Below, piece by piece: positions 13,472 to 26,618 of a stretch of 64,000 bases of DNA; the stretch's first letter is position 1; each line of letters starts with the position of its first letter. The position numbers and the translations under genes are program-made. A model generated the notes under the pieces. It saw only the letters and a list, made by a program, of their open reading frames with translations, made no database searches and was not told the origin of the DNA. Origin of the DNA: Metopolophium dirhodum (Eukaryota; Arthropoda; Insecta; Hemiptera; Aphididae); NCBI RefSeq assembly GCF_019925205.1, contig NC_083564.1, forward strand, positions 10,173,491 to 10,237,490, written 5' to 3'.

Positions 13472-14458
13472 CAGTGGCGTATTTACGGGGGGGGAGGGTC
13501 CATGGGGTCCAAACCCTCCCCCCACCATTCACTCGCGTCTCGTTTATGTTAAATGTTGTGTTTTTACATGATTAAGTAAAACAAATTTTATTATACAATA
13601 CGAAGGATTTTGTAAAAAAATTTCGAAGCTTCAGTTATCAACATTTTCAATTAATATCGTAATTCTTTTTGTTATCAGTTTGGTACCGAAAATGGTTGAA
13701 AAATACCGAATTTATTTTTTAATTCAAATATTTTGTAGTTTTGAACATTGCCTGTATCTACAGCTACTCCAAAGAGATCTTTTTCAACCTTAAAAAGGTT
13801 GAAAAGTTATCTAAGATCAACTACGAATGAAGTAATGTATTTAAGGAAATATTTTTATAAAAGTTATGTTATAACATAACTATATTAGATTCTGAGCGGA
13901 GCGATAAAGCTAGATGTTTTACAATGGTGTTTATTTTTTTTTTTTATTTTGTATACAAAATTTCTTTGATTTCAATATATATAGTACCTTATCTTTAAGC
14001 AAATTGGATCAAGATGGTACTTTAGCCTTTAGGGATGTCATTTTTTGATTTTCTCAATAGGTAGTTATTTAATGCCACGTGAAAAACCACCAAAAAAAAA
14101 AAAAAAAAAATTTCAATATTAATTCAACTTACAGGCTATAATAAATAATAACAATATAAAATATCCAGACTGACAAACCGTCTCCGCTCAGAATCGTTTT
14201 TCTTATAGAATGATATTATATCATTGAATTCAAGTTTAATACAATCCATTATACATTGACCCACTTGTAAGTTGTAACCTACTGTACAGCAGAGCGACAT
14301 CCACTTACCCGCTTTTTTTTATTGGTGTTGTACATATTATTATTTAATAATTAAAAACTCAAAAATTGTATATCGTCTTATAAATATGGTATATTTATTT
14401 AATAAAGAGTAATTGGGTGGTGTGAAGGGCTTCGCACAAATTCCTAAATACGCCACTG
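13472..14458. mobile_element. hAT-like non-autonomous transposon, CAGTGGCG family, copy A
   Basis: It starts CAGTGGCGTATTTACGG and ends CCTAAATACGCCACTG, inverted termini of about 14-15 bp that match the hAT pattern. The octamer AAGCCTTA lies at 13457-13464 and again directly after the element at 14459-14466, the 8-bp duplication expected for hAT. A 7-bp CAGGTTA separates the left copy from the terminus. Inside is an 18-bp palindrome (GTTATGTTATAACATAAC) and two inverted copies of a GATTCTGAGCGGAG motif (13888 and about 14196). No transposase frame. Related copies are at 38895-39607 (inverted) and 49101-50173. Confidence 0.85.
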
Positions 14459-15022
14459 AAGCCTTAGTTATGGATACTATTAAATTATTATTAAAAATGA
14501 CACATTATACAGTTTTGAAAAAAAAACAGTACCCAGATTAGTAGAATATACAACAACATATTTTTACTACTTGAAAAAACAGCCACCTTATAATCAGGTA
14601 CAAGATATTAGCACCACGCCACCCCTATATTTAATCTCAAGTTACGTCAATGTGAATAAACTATGCCTTTTACATGCTATGTCTTATATTATGATATAAC
14701 TATAAATAGATAGTACAAAACGCTATAATAAAATAATTTTACCCACATCAATACATCATAACTATAATGTAATAAAATGTTATTAATTAAATATTCGAGA
14801 TATACTATGATAAAAGTAATGAATTACGCAGGTGAAAAATAAATGTGTTTCAACCAATATAGGTGCTGCAGCTTTTTTTAGACGCCCACGCAAATTTTAG
14901 CGAGAATGGATGCTTAGTGCCTATACATATTATTATACACATAGCCATATAGGTAAACTAAAATTTAAAATAAAATACATTTAAGTTGGAAATCAAATAA
15001 TAGTTATTCTCTTCAGTTGTAG

Positions 15023-15900
15023 CAAGCCTGGGCATAAACGAGTTAAAAAGTTAAAGGTAAGTTAATTTTAATTTCTTAAAAATTAATTTTCATTAACATA
15101 ATTTTTAACTTAACTTATTTTAATTGATATAAACTTAATAAATAACGAGTTACTTTTAATCAGATTCAAGTTAAGTTAATTTTCAAATAATTAAATAATA
15201 AATACAATAAAAATTATTATTGATGTTACATAACCATTTACTAGAATAGGAAATTAGAAATATAGTTAAATTAATTTCTTGTTCCATTAACCAGAATTGT
15301 TCAAGAAAAATAACTTGAATAAATAGTAAATACATAATATTATGGCAATAGCCATTTAGGTATATATTATATCATAATATATAGTTGTATTGTATATATA
15401 AAGATTAAAGATAGACCATACTGCGGCATACGGACACATTGTAATAATAGTAATTAATAAATACTAATAACTAATAAGTAATATGATAATATTATCTTAT
15501 TATATTAATATAGATACAAATCAAAAATTTACAATTATCAAGAACATATAAAAATATATTCGTCATAAATAAGTTTTTTATTTATTTATAAATCAAAAGA
15601 TTGTATTTATTTCGGCATTTTCAATTTTTTAAGCTTTTGGTACCTACTACATAATTTTATATTTCTATTAATTCAGTACCTAATAATTTAATTCTATGTA
15701 TAGAAAAGCTATTGGCTATTTCCTGTGTTCAATAATATTTATCATTTTTATTATTTTATACAATTAAACCATATTACTAGGTATTTATATAGATATTTAA
15801 AAAAAAAATTAGGTTAACTGTTAACTTTAAACTTTTTAAAATGTTTTCCATCAACTTGACTTAACTCAGTTAAAAACTAACATTAACTTGCCCAGGCTTG
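15023..15900. mobile_element. hAT-like MITE with perfect 8-bp target duplication
   Basis: Perfect 11-bp terminal inverted repeats, CAAGCCTGGGC at the left and GCCCAGGCTTG at the right. Both sides carry AGTTGTAG (15015-15022 and 15901-15908), an exact 8-bp target-site duplication. The interior is AT-rich, built largely from GTTAA/TTAACT words, and has no transposase frame. The intact duplication suggests a fairly recent insertion. Confidence 0.92.
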
Positions 15901-15908
15901 AGTTGTAG

Positions 15909-18900
15909 TATAAACTCGAATAGCGTAGACACTTAGAAGTTAGATGATTTTAGTTTAGATGATATAACATTTTTAAATTATTATAAATTTTCTTAAAAAA
16001 CACACATTCAAATATTGAATATGATTTAAAGCCAAGTCAAAAATGTAATAAATACTACAAGGTATATAATATTATAATGCATAATGTCAACTACTAAATT
16101 ATGAGTTACATATTTTAATTAATTAGGCACATCGGCTTGTGAGTGAATTTAAAAATTTAAATCGTGTACTTTGTGTCTTTATATAATGACTTTTACCTAT
16201 GTATAAATGGATAATGTATATGTTATGCTATTTAAGCTATACATTAAACATATTATTATATAGTAATTATACACAGCGTGTTATTTTGTTACATAGGTAT
16301 TATTACCTACTTAGGCTACCTATAGTTTTCTTACAACTCAAACGGATAAAATTCACAATAATGGTTGATTAAATAATAGCTAATAGATATATTTATATAC
16401 ATACAAAATTTATATAATATAGATAGGTACATTAAAATATTGTAATAATTTATATTTTATACCGAATAAATATTCGACATTTGTCCTTAGACATTACTTT
16501 AATTCATGATTTATGAGGTTAGGTTAAGATTTACCTACAAATTACCTAATTACAAAATTTGTATCTACCTAGTACCTATACATTTTTGTAGTTATTAAAA
16601 TTAATAAATAAATAAAACCGTTTATACTTTTAATATCAACGAATGAGTTCTTGTGTCGTTCACCCCTCAACGAATTAAATAGAACTGAAATTATAAACTA
16701 AATTATTTCAATTCCACACATCCTTGCTAATGTAGCAATGGAAATTAAAATTCATTCTTGCACTGTAATTCATACAAAATATAAAGGTATTAGGTAACTA
16801 CTCAGGAAATTGTTTACCTAAATTCAATAATAAATACTTTTAACTGGTTTGAATGGTTTATCGTTTGATGTATGATGTAATACAATACCATTAGAATATT
16901 TTTCTAAAATAATATTTCAATCGTCAGGAATACATAAATTTTTTTCCAAATTCACAAATATTGAAATATCCAATACAAATAAGTGCCAATTATGTTAAAT
17001 TTATGACAGTTATAATTTTTTTTTTAATTATAAAATTGTAATTTTCCAATAAACAGATATGCTTCCAAGTTTTATTACGCCGTTGAAAATATGCACGCGG
17101 AATTATTAGAATATTATACTCTTTATATAGGCAATATATAATTTATGTATGCAGAAAAATACAAAAATAAAAAGTCAAAGAGATGCTGTAACGCAAAGAT
17201 TATGTATTAATAAAATAATTTCCCAAAATATTACACAATGTGTTTCAACATTTATCATTTATTCAGACTTTTATCATAACAACTGCACAAAAATCTTAAA
17301 AATATATTTTAAATGTATGTAACTGTTTAAGGTATATATAATTTTAAGCGACTGTCAATGTATAGAAAATGAGTTAAGATAACAAAAGTACTACCTACCT
17401 ACTTACCTATTGCTAAATATAATAAAATATTGTTAGGTATTGTATAATGCGAGAAATATAGAATGAATACATAATATTAAGCATGCAAAATAAATGAAGA
17501 ACTATCAACTAATGATGGTTAGCTGAAACAAGAAAATTGTAAATTTGTTGATCACATAACAAGTTACGTAAGTTTTAGCAAAATAGGGATGTTTTCAACA
17601 TCTTTTCAGAGGTCCTATACCTAATTGTGAAAATGGGGGACGGAGAGTATTGTGTTCTTGAGTATAAAAGTGTGGCCGATCTGAATTTAATATTTTTCAT
17701 GTTGGACATATCTGTAATCTAACATAAAACTCTACAATAGGTACACCTACACTCGTACAAAAAACAATACTCTACTTCTTGGTCGTTTACTTTTGGTCTT
17801 TGAATTGTATAAGTATATTGCTGTGTGTGTGTATTATGTAGCCAAATGAGGTTATCGCAGTCGCTATACCTACTGACAGTAAAATTATTGGTACCTACCT
17901 ATTATACTAAATATATTCCGTATTCAATTTATCTTGGATGTCTATTTTTATGGACGGTTATAGTCACCAGCTCTGCAGAGCTCTAACCCAAAATGTGTGT
18001 AACTGTGTACCTACCAGTAGGTACAGACTCCTAAAAACGAATTGACGTATATATAGGTACAATTGTACAAGAGTTAACAGATGATATTGCAAATTTAAAC
18101 TGGACCAATTAGTTAAAATTGTAAAAATATAATTTTTTACGAACAAGGTTGAGAATATTTTGTCATTGGAATATTTTTATTTTTTAACTATGAGAAATGT
18201 TTTCTTTCTTATACTTCAAAAATTCATAAGAAACGATATTAATACGGTATAGCTCCTGCTGCTTCCCCCATATTTGTATACTCATTGTGTTAATTATATT
18301 ATTCAAGGATGTGCAACTACCTTGTATTAGATTTAAACGTAAAATATGTTCATAAAAACTATGCGACATTGGTTCAGTGTTCTGCGCTACCTATATATTG
18401 ACCAAATGGAATGTTATTTTCTTAATGGGTTTTACATAGGTCCCTGAATGAAATTTATTATGTTTTGCTAAATCTCATTAAATCACCAAGTGAAGTGGAT
18501 TTTAAATACTAAATAAATATTAAAAATACATTCCTTGCTTCGTAACTAAACAATTATTACCTACTCGTTTATTTTTAAGCTGGCCAAGTCAATATTTAAC
18601 GGGTAACAATAAAGTAAATTAAAATGCGCCTTAATTTAAATGGAACTTTTTACTTGACATAATATTATACGATAGCATAGATAACTTAAAACCTGTATTG
18701 TGTCTAAACAAATACGAATTAAACTCATATATTCGTACCTATATATTTATTTTATAGACAATACGTAAAAAACCTAACGTAGTAACGTCAAATACCTACT
18801 TCATACTTGGACATCAAAATATATAAGTAAACAAAAATATTAACAACTCTGAGATTTATTCAATACCCACCTACCTAATAATGAACAGTTTTAATATTTT

Positions 18901-20587
18901 GAAAATCGAATAAAATATAGAATTCCATAACAAACAACGTCTGTAATCATTCCAGAGTTATATAGTAAATAATAATTAATAACCAATCAGTGGTGCTATA
19001 GTGCACCAAGAATTCATGTAAACTAGGTACCTACACGGTTTACTAAACATTTTGTAGAAAATACTTTTTATGTTATCAACAAAAACTAAGCACCACACGA
19101 TAATTAGGATTTAGGGGCAAATCGTTTTAACAGATACTCGATAAGGGTTTAGGTATATTAGTACCTATCCAAATTCTATAGGCTACGTCTAGCGTATAAT
19201 CGCAATATAACTTGACTGTATAAAATAGGCAGGTAGAAACCTACCAAACGATACCTACTTACGAGCTTTTTTATTTTTAATTATTTGTTATTATTATTAT
19301 TATTGATATTTATAATTTATGGTAGGTATTTAACCTTATACCTACTGCTGGATCCTGGATATGCAATTATTATATACCTAAAAGTACCTAATTGGTAATT
19401 TATAAAAATATATTTTGTTAGGTAGGTATAGGTATTTAATAGTTATATCTTGACATCAATTATTTAGAGACATAACCTAATAATTGATAAGTTGATTTAC
19501 CTACTTGAATAATTAATCTGGTATCCTTAAGACTTAAAACTATTACTTTACAGCTTAAATAAATATACTTTATAGTTATTAGTTATTAATAATGTAGATC
19601 AGTGAAATCGCTATCAAAATCTTAACCGTTCAAAAAATGCTAGGTTAAAGATAGCTATTATCAAAAAAAAAAGTCAATCTACCAAGGTAGTAATATCTAC
19701 ATTAAAGACCATTGACCAAGTCTACTCTTTCTCTTCTTTCATTCTTTCTTTTCACTTCACTCCTACAACTACCATGAGCAAAACAAATCTCTTTTATTTA
19801 TATTTATACTTGGCCAGCAGTTTCTGAATTTGCCTCTTGTGCATTGTAAACACCTATACGAGTTATACGACCTAACATTTTTCGGTATCGAATTTTATTT
19901 TAATGATACATGAAACAGACTTAGCCACAGTATATATATCATTACAATCTACTTTTTTATTTAGTGTTCTTTAACATGGTATTTTTAACGGTTAGATTTT
20001 TGATGGGTATATTGGATGTAACTTCTTTTTGTTGGCTTCAGCTTCGTGGGCGTTCTTATTGTCTTTTACAAGACACTGAAAGGTTTATGTTTGTCTTAGA
20101 TCACACATCATTATGGATCCAATATGCCAATAGCTTTTTTTTTTAATATCCTTGGCGACGATTGAAATATTCTCTTACTTTGCTACAAGTCTACAGTCTA
20201 CACGACTACACTTATTATTTGCTTTTTTTATTGCCATGGTAAATTAATATTGTTATTATTATAAATTATTTATTTCACATTTTCACATGTTTAGAACTCT
20301 CCTCCATAAAGCGGCACTAATTATAAGAAAATTGCGAATTCCAGATTTTTTTTTCTTTACTTACACTATATAGCTACCTATCTTGGTTAGATAGGTATAT
20401 CTCTGTGCCAAATTTCAAGTATCTACCTCTACGGGAAGTGCCTTATAATTTTGATGACGAGTGAGTCAGTCAGTCAGTGACGAAAACTGAAACTTTTAAA
20501 TTCTCCCATATAGCCATATTGAAACGGCTTAATATTATTATGAGCTCAATTTTCTACACTATCCTAGTATCCTATGAGCTATTATAG
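15909..20587. other. AT-rich gene desert
   Basis: No gene supported on either strand; the reading frames seen are short, AT-driven and lack splice context. At about 20454-20485 there is a run of GTCAGTCAGT-type repeats, which I associate with transposon edges, but I cannot define an element. Confidence 0.4.
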
Positions 20588-20767
20588 CTTAATCAATGTT
20601 TCAAATTTCAAAAGCCAAGGAACCCAGAAGGCGGAAATCAGATATTAGGGTGGGAAAAACCTGATGAACTGGTTCATGAAAAGATTAAAAGATATACAGC
20701 ATGCTGCTTGAAGTTGGCATGGCACACTACCAGTGCGCTCATATTAATAGACTTTTTGAATAGGTAA
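20588..20767 (+). pseudogene. Isolated coding-like fragment, unrecognised
   Basis: An open frame of 59 codons ends in TAA at 20765-20767 and encodes a well-mixed, protein-like segment (for example NPEGGNQILGWEKPDELVHE, then CCLKLAWHTT), quite unlike the lysine-, asparagine- and isoleucine-rich noise around it. A weak acceptor-like AAAG lies near 20612. No start codon or partner exon was found. It may be a terminal exon of an unseen gene or a fragment of a retroposed or decayed gene. I do not recognise the family. Confidence 0.3.
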
Positions 20768-22966
20768 ATGAAAAAGGCACACCTATCTAAAAGTTTAAAA
20801 AAAATATAATTTTAGTTAATTGTAAGACCGCAGGAGTGTTATAATTTAGATTTTCCTAACCTACATATTACAAATAATTACTATCTACAAAGGCGGGTGT
20901 CTTGAAATGTGTGAGCAAGTAATAATAAATCGAATGCCCGAAGTCTCGTTAATAAAATCATATAAAAATTTAATTGTAAGTACCTACATATTTTGTTAAT
21001 TTTTATTTTGTAAATAAATATAGATAGGTACCTAATTATTTATATGTTACCGTTACGGGTTACAAATATAGTTTATATTATATTAGTCAAGAATACGTCA
21101 TCAACACTCAATTCTTTATTATAGGTAATATATTATATTTATTACGAAACAAACGTAACCTAACTTAACCCTTGGTAAAAGTGTACCTAATACGTAGATA
21201 TTTTTTAATTAATGATATACCTACAATCCAAATGTAAATGCACAATTATTGGGTGTTTTTGTTATGATTTTATTAACGAATAATGGGGTTTTTTTTCAGA
21301 CGTTTTTACCGTGAACTTTTTACTGTTTACCAACAAATCATTTTAAAATTTTTAATTCAAACAAATTTTTGAAAATCACGATTTACTAAAAAAATGGCAA
21401 TAGTTTAATTTAGTAATTTTGCTTAGAAACATTTAGTTCTTAAATATTTTTTTGAAAAATGTATTATATTTACACATAATTGTATGTAAAATTACCTTTT
21501 AAGTACAATGTTCATTTTTCTAGCTGTGTAGCAATATAGTTTCATGCTTATTAATTGTTTTTCCAACTTTAGAAACTATTTTCAAATAAATAATCTATGG
21601 TTGCACAACCATCTGCTCTTGGACAATTCAGAATTTATTGTATGTTCAATAGATTAAATATATCATTTAAATTTGAGTTAGTGAATCAATAAAACATATT
21701 ATAATAATATTAACTACATAGATACAATAATATTGTCAATTTTTCATAGATTAAGTAGGATTTCAGAGAAAATATATGGCATATCAAACAAAGAATTTTT
21801 AAAAATAACACGACACGAATTACAATAATTATTATTTAATAAATTTAATTTAATTCATCATTTTATCATTTTATCATGAAATTAGTTTTTGTGTAGGACG
21901 TAATTTTTCATTTTGATATACCTACAGTACAATTCATTAAATAGGTTTATGCATATTTAAATAATGATGTTATTCTTATTGTGTATTCTGTATCAAAAAT
22001 TAACTATTTGTATATTTAATTTAAAACTTTACTCTGTGTCTATCAGGTTATCATTCATTAAGACCAGGAGCCCACAGTCTTCCGTACTCCACCAGCCCAC
22101 TTACAAACTGGCGGCCCTTGGGTACGTTCTTATTCCGTGCATAGTTTTATTATTTTATAGTTAGCCAGTAAGTCTCCATTTCTTCAACTTTTATCTCTTA
22201 GCATATTTTCAGTCATCACGGCCCCTCATGACTTTTAACGACACAAAATTGTTACTTGCCGGGCCAATCCGGCCGTGATTAAGACATTTGCTATTCTATA
22301 TATACATTGTATATAAATTAGGTTGAGTACCTAAAATATTTGGTTACTTATTAGGTACCTAAATGAAACATAACAACCATTGCACTAACATAATTAGACA
22401 GCTTTGGATTCTTGTACTTTAAATACTACCAAGTGTTATTATTATGTTACTAAATAAGAACCATATAACATCTTGATATATCTACAATATACAAATGTCA
22501 ATTAATTGGATAAAATCAATGAATAATTTATTTACATGAAAGTTAACATGATAGTTACATGAAATAAAATTAATTTTGAAACAAATGAAAAAATGTATTG
22601 GTATTTTAAATTTTTTATCATCCACTGATGGTAAATACTAAATAATAATATTTTACATTTTTGCTTCATGAAAAATATACAGTTTAAAATATTTATATTT
22701 TCCACAGTAAAATTCTTAAACACAAGTAAAACATTTTTACACTCAAATTATATTTAACAGTTGTACAAATACACAATATTATGTATGGTTAACAAGTACA
22801 TTAGAATGTAAACACAATAAACATTATACATAATATTGTTTTCAACAGGACACAGCCAACATTTACTTTAAAAATTCGTCATAATTTTCATTAAACAAGT
22901 GGTAAAAGGACTTAAATATAATAAGGTATAACGATAACAGCTAAAAATAATCAAACTCAACATAAA
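20768..22966. other. Intergenic, AT-rich, with a small GC-richer patch
   Basis: No gene supported. A GC-richer patch at 22060-22290 (around CCGGGCCAATCCGGCCG) stands out and looks like a dispersed-repeat fragment. The final part, 22500-22966, is expected to hold the 3' untranslated region of XPNPEP3. Confidence 0.35.
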
Positions 22967-25891
22967 TCATTTGGGTTGCCTAGACATGATTTTTTCAATA
23001 TCTACTACTTCTTTAGGACAATCTTCACTTAACACCTCAATACCGTTTTCAGTGATCAACACATCATCTTCTATTCGTATGCCCAATCCAAGGAATTCTT
23101 CATGAACTCTTATATTATTTTTACTTACATAAACACCTAAATTAAATAATATTAAATATGTTATACATTTTAAGGACATTTCAAGAAAATGTAAAAATAA
23201 TAGAACTAACCAGGTTCCACTGTAATGATAAAACCAGGTTCAGTCTTAATACTTTTTTTGATGGTACCAATATCGTGTACGTCCATACCCAAATAATGAC
23301 TAACATGATGAGGGCACAATGCACGAGCTAACTAAACAATTTAAATTACCTATTTTACAATTTCATTCTCAAGAAATATAATCTATAATATTTTAATACT
23401 TACCATATTTAGCTCAGAAGGATCAACATTTTTTTTAAATACATGGGCTGCTGCCAAGGCTTTTCCTAATTTAAAACACATGGCTTCATACAATGTGTCT
23501 AATGATGGACGAGCTTGACACATGTCAATCAATTCTTTTTGAACACATAAAGTAGCTTCATATAATGTCTTTTGAGCGTCAGAAAACCATCCATTTGCTG
23601 GCCATGTCCGAGATATATCACTTGAGTATCCATGATATTCGCAGCCTAATTAACCATAATATGGTTATTAATTGTTGATACTTTTAAAACTTTAAGATAA
23701 TAACTTTAAATATTAAAATTATAACTGCATAATAGACATATTTATACATAATATAATACAAAATCTATTGTACATGAATATTAATTTAATCTCACCAGCA
23801 TCGACAAGAATTAAATCCCCATCCTTGATTTTTTGTTTATTGTCAATGTAATGCAAGGTATTAGCATTATTTCCAGCGGCAACCACTGGAGGATATGCAA
23901 GATACTCAGCTCCACCCATTCGACATTCAAAGTCTAACCTAGCATACAGTTCATGTTCTGTTGACCCTGGTTTTGTTGACATCATTGCTTCAATAAAAGC
24001 TTTAGAGGCTATTTTACAACTTTGTCGCATTAATCTTTGTTCGGCTAATGACTTATATAATCGTAATTTGTGACAATGATCGACCAAACTATCATCTAGC
24101 TACAAAAAAAAATTAATATGTAATATAAAATTCAGTATCAATAATAGTTTGAACCTGGGCTTGAAACCGGTTACCATGACCAATTTTGGGTCTGGTAACC
24201 GCTTCCCGGTTTGTAAGTTTTAATTTTGAGAAGCGGTTAACAATTACCGGTAACCACCAAGTTCAATTAAGGGATAATGTGTGGCGATAACCTTTTTTTA
24301 AAAAACCAGATGATTCAACAAAACTGGAAATATCAAAAAAAAATAATGTTATTTTTAATTTTTATATTTTTTTTTTGGAAATTGTATTCTATTTTTTTGA
24401 TTAATAATTTTATTTACAAGATAATAAATAGGAACGATACTAATAATAATAAGTAAAAATAAGTAATAAGCACCAATCGTAGATACTAAGTACGATTCAT
24501 TTGTTCATAGACATACTATAGAACATATTAGATGATTATTATTTATTTTATTTTATTGTTATTGACACCGTTGATTAAGACTTTTCCATAAACTATTTTT
24601 CAATCGATGGTTATGGGTAATTTACTAATTTAATTTAAATTTATATTTATCCATAGCTTCAAATGATAAAATATAGCCATATAGGTATTTATTTTTTTAA
24701 TTTAGCGTGTCCCTAAATCGTTTTATAAAGTAGATATTTGTTTTATGTTAATTAAAAATAACTAAAATTTTCCAAAAAAAAACCGAAGAGGTTACCGTTA
24801 ATCTTGAAGAATTAAAACCGATGACCACATTTTTAGGGATCATTTTGGTAACCAGTAATCAATTACCACTAATTCTAAAAACCCCTAAAACCGTTAACCA
24901 AATTGTTCATAAGCAGTTTCATGCCCTGGTTTGAACAAACAAACAATAATAATTAAATAATAAAGAATAACAATAAAAGATAATGATCAGTTGTCAATTA
25001 CCTAATAAGAACTCACATAAATTGAATTTTCTGCAGCAGCATTATTAACAGTCTTATCAACAACACTTTGGACTTTTTGCTTTTGATTGTACCATAGAAC
25101 ACAATTTGTATGGCCTTTAAGTTCAGATATTATAAATTCTGAAAGCTGGGGTAATGTTTTGCCACCATCAACACCAAAAATTAACGATGCACACTCAGCT
25201 TCTACAGAACAATAATTCTATATAGTTACATGAATCGTAAAATAATTAGCAATCATCTACTTGTACTAGGTCCATTCCACAACTCAGACTGAAGATCATA
25301 AGGCTTGACAAATAGAGTTGACGTAAAGTTATCTACAGAATTACCGCACAAAACCAAAGCACTGTCAGTTTCCTGACATCCACTAAAATATAAAAAATCC
25401 GTATTTTGTCTAAACGGATATGGAATATGGTCAGACATGTACTGCCTAATGGCTGACGGTATAACAATTACATGGTAAAAATCTTTTCTTGTACTCAATA
25501 CAGATTCCATTAACTTGCGTCTTCTAATCGTAAATTCTTCTTTTTGTATTCCGGGTACAAGCTGAAATGTATTGAGTAATTAATTTATATTTAATTAGGT
25601 TCACTCTACACGGTTTGTCTCTTTAAATACTCACTTCACCTTTCATCACTAAATGGGGATGAGATTCATCTGTGGGTTGACCGCAAATCAACGGTGTTTT
25701 CACAATATTTTTCATACTCATTTGATGTATACATCTACTACTATTCGACCAAAACTCTGTCAATTTCCCTGCATCAAAATGTCACACATATTATTATGTT
25801 TGAAACATTTAATTAAAAATATTTAGAGAAACTACTGAATTATCTTACCGGCATAATTACTCAAACAAAATAATCGGGCATGAGGATACAT
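22967..25891 (-). CDS. XPNPEP3: Xaa-Pro aminopeptidase 3 (aminopeptidase P3, mitochondrial)
   Basis: Metallopeptidase of family M24B that removes an N-terminal residue before proline; relatives (human XPNPEP3, yeast Icp55) trim imported mitochondrial proteins. Eight exons on the minus strand: 25849-25891, 25635-25768, 25261-25561, 25017-25201, 23796-24099, 23404-23645, 23211-23331, 22967-23136. All have GT/AG boundaries with compatible phases and together give 1500 nt, 499 aa, against about 507 in human. The N-terminal part has the family QPTxxSHPHLV segment; the C-terminal pita-bread domain keeps all five metal ligands: D321 (LVDAG), D332 (SSDISRTWP), H415 (HHVSHYLG), E442 (TVEPG) and E466 (GIRIED). 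The short first exon (MYPHARLFCL...) is basic and hydrophobic, consistent with a targeting peptide. Intron 4 carries a MITE (24155-24928). It is divergent from NOC4L. Confidence 0.95.
24155..24928. mobile_element. hAT-like MITE in XPNPEP3 intron 4
   Basis: Begins CTGGGCTTGAAAC and ends as the inverse of CAGGGCATGAAAC; exact 8-bp direct repeats GTTTGAAC flank it (24147-24154 and 24929-24936). The interior is rich in GGTTACCGGTAACC-like palindromic words. No coding frame. It is inserted in an intron without touching splice sites. Confidence 0.88.
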
Positions 25892-26618
25892 TATTGTTAA
25901 ATTTAATAAATACAGTACAATATTTGAGTCGTTTTACAATTGTCAAATTCAGACATTCAGTAAAAATTTTGAAAGTGATCCTTTTGAAAAATCATATTGG
26001 CATATTGTGTAGTGTATCCAAACCAGCGAAAATAATATGGTAAAATACTTGGAATTTTTATCACCAGTTATCGTTTTGATGATCACCTCAAGATTTTATA
26101 ACTTATTGTGAATAACAAAAAAAAACACTTCTTACATACTGGAAAGTCAAATAATTGTTGTTCAAACACTTCAAATTCTGGATGTAAATCGTCAATTTTT
26201 TTATTTAAAAATTACAATTTTTTTTGTAACCTTTATCATAGATAAATCTATGCTTTTATAATACATACAATAATTGTAATTTATTGATGAACTGGTAGCT
26301 CTACCTTGCAAGACACGTGAGATTTATAATTTTTATTGGTTAGTGGTTATATCATTTTGAAGAAATGTAGATTGATAACAAAATATTCAAAATAATAAAT
26401 GTTTGTAATGTTTGATGTTCCCAACATTTAAAAAATAAATAGTAACAAACTAACAACTGTTGAACTGTAAGTTTGTAAACTAACAAGTAAGACGAAGTAT
26501 TGACTATTAATTACTAAAATGCATATTAGGTATTATATATATTATATATTTTTATTAATGAATTATATCTTAAATCCTGTTGCAGAGTAATAATTATTCA
26601 AGGGAGAGATTTATAAGC
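25892..26618. promoter_or_regulatory. Intergenic region between divergent XPNPEP3 and NOC4L
   Basis: The two start codons are 727 bp apart and point away from each other, so this region must hold both promoters. It is AT-rich with no CpG block. A short minus-strand open frame at about 26140-26211 is followed by a GTATGTAAG donor and may be an extra exon. A CTGTTGCAG acceptor-like site at 26577-26585 precedes the NOC4L ATG. Confidence 0.5.

Noticed and set aside
19964..20146. 60-codon plus-strand frame
   Set aside because: No splice context or recognisable motif; ends in poly-phenylalanine from a T-run.
22060..22290. GC-richer patch with CCGGGCCAATCCGGCCG, considered as an RNA gene
   Set aside because: No cloverleaf or promoter boxes could be fitted; more likely a repeat fragment.
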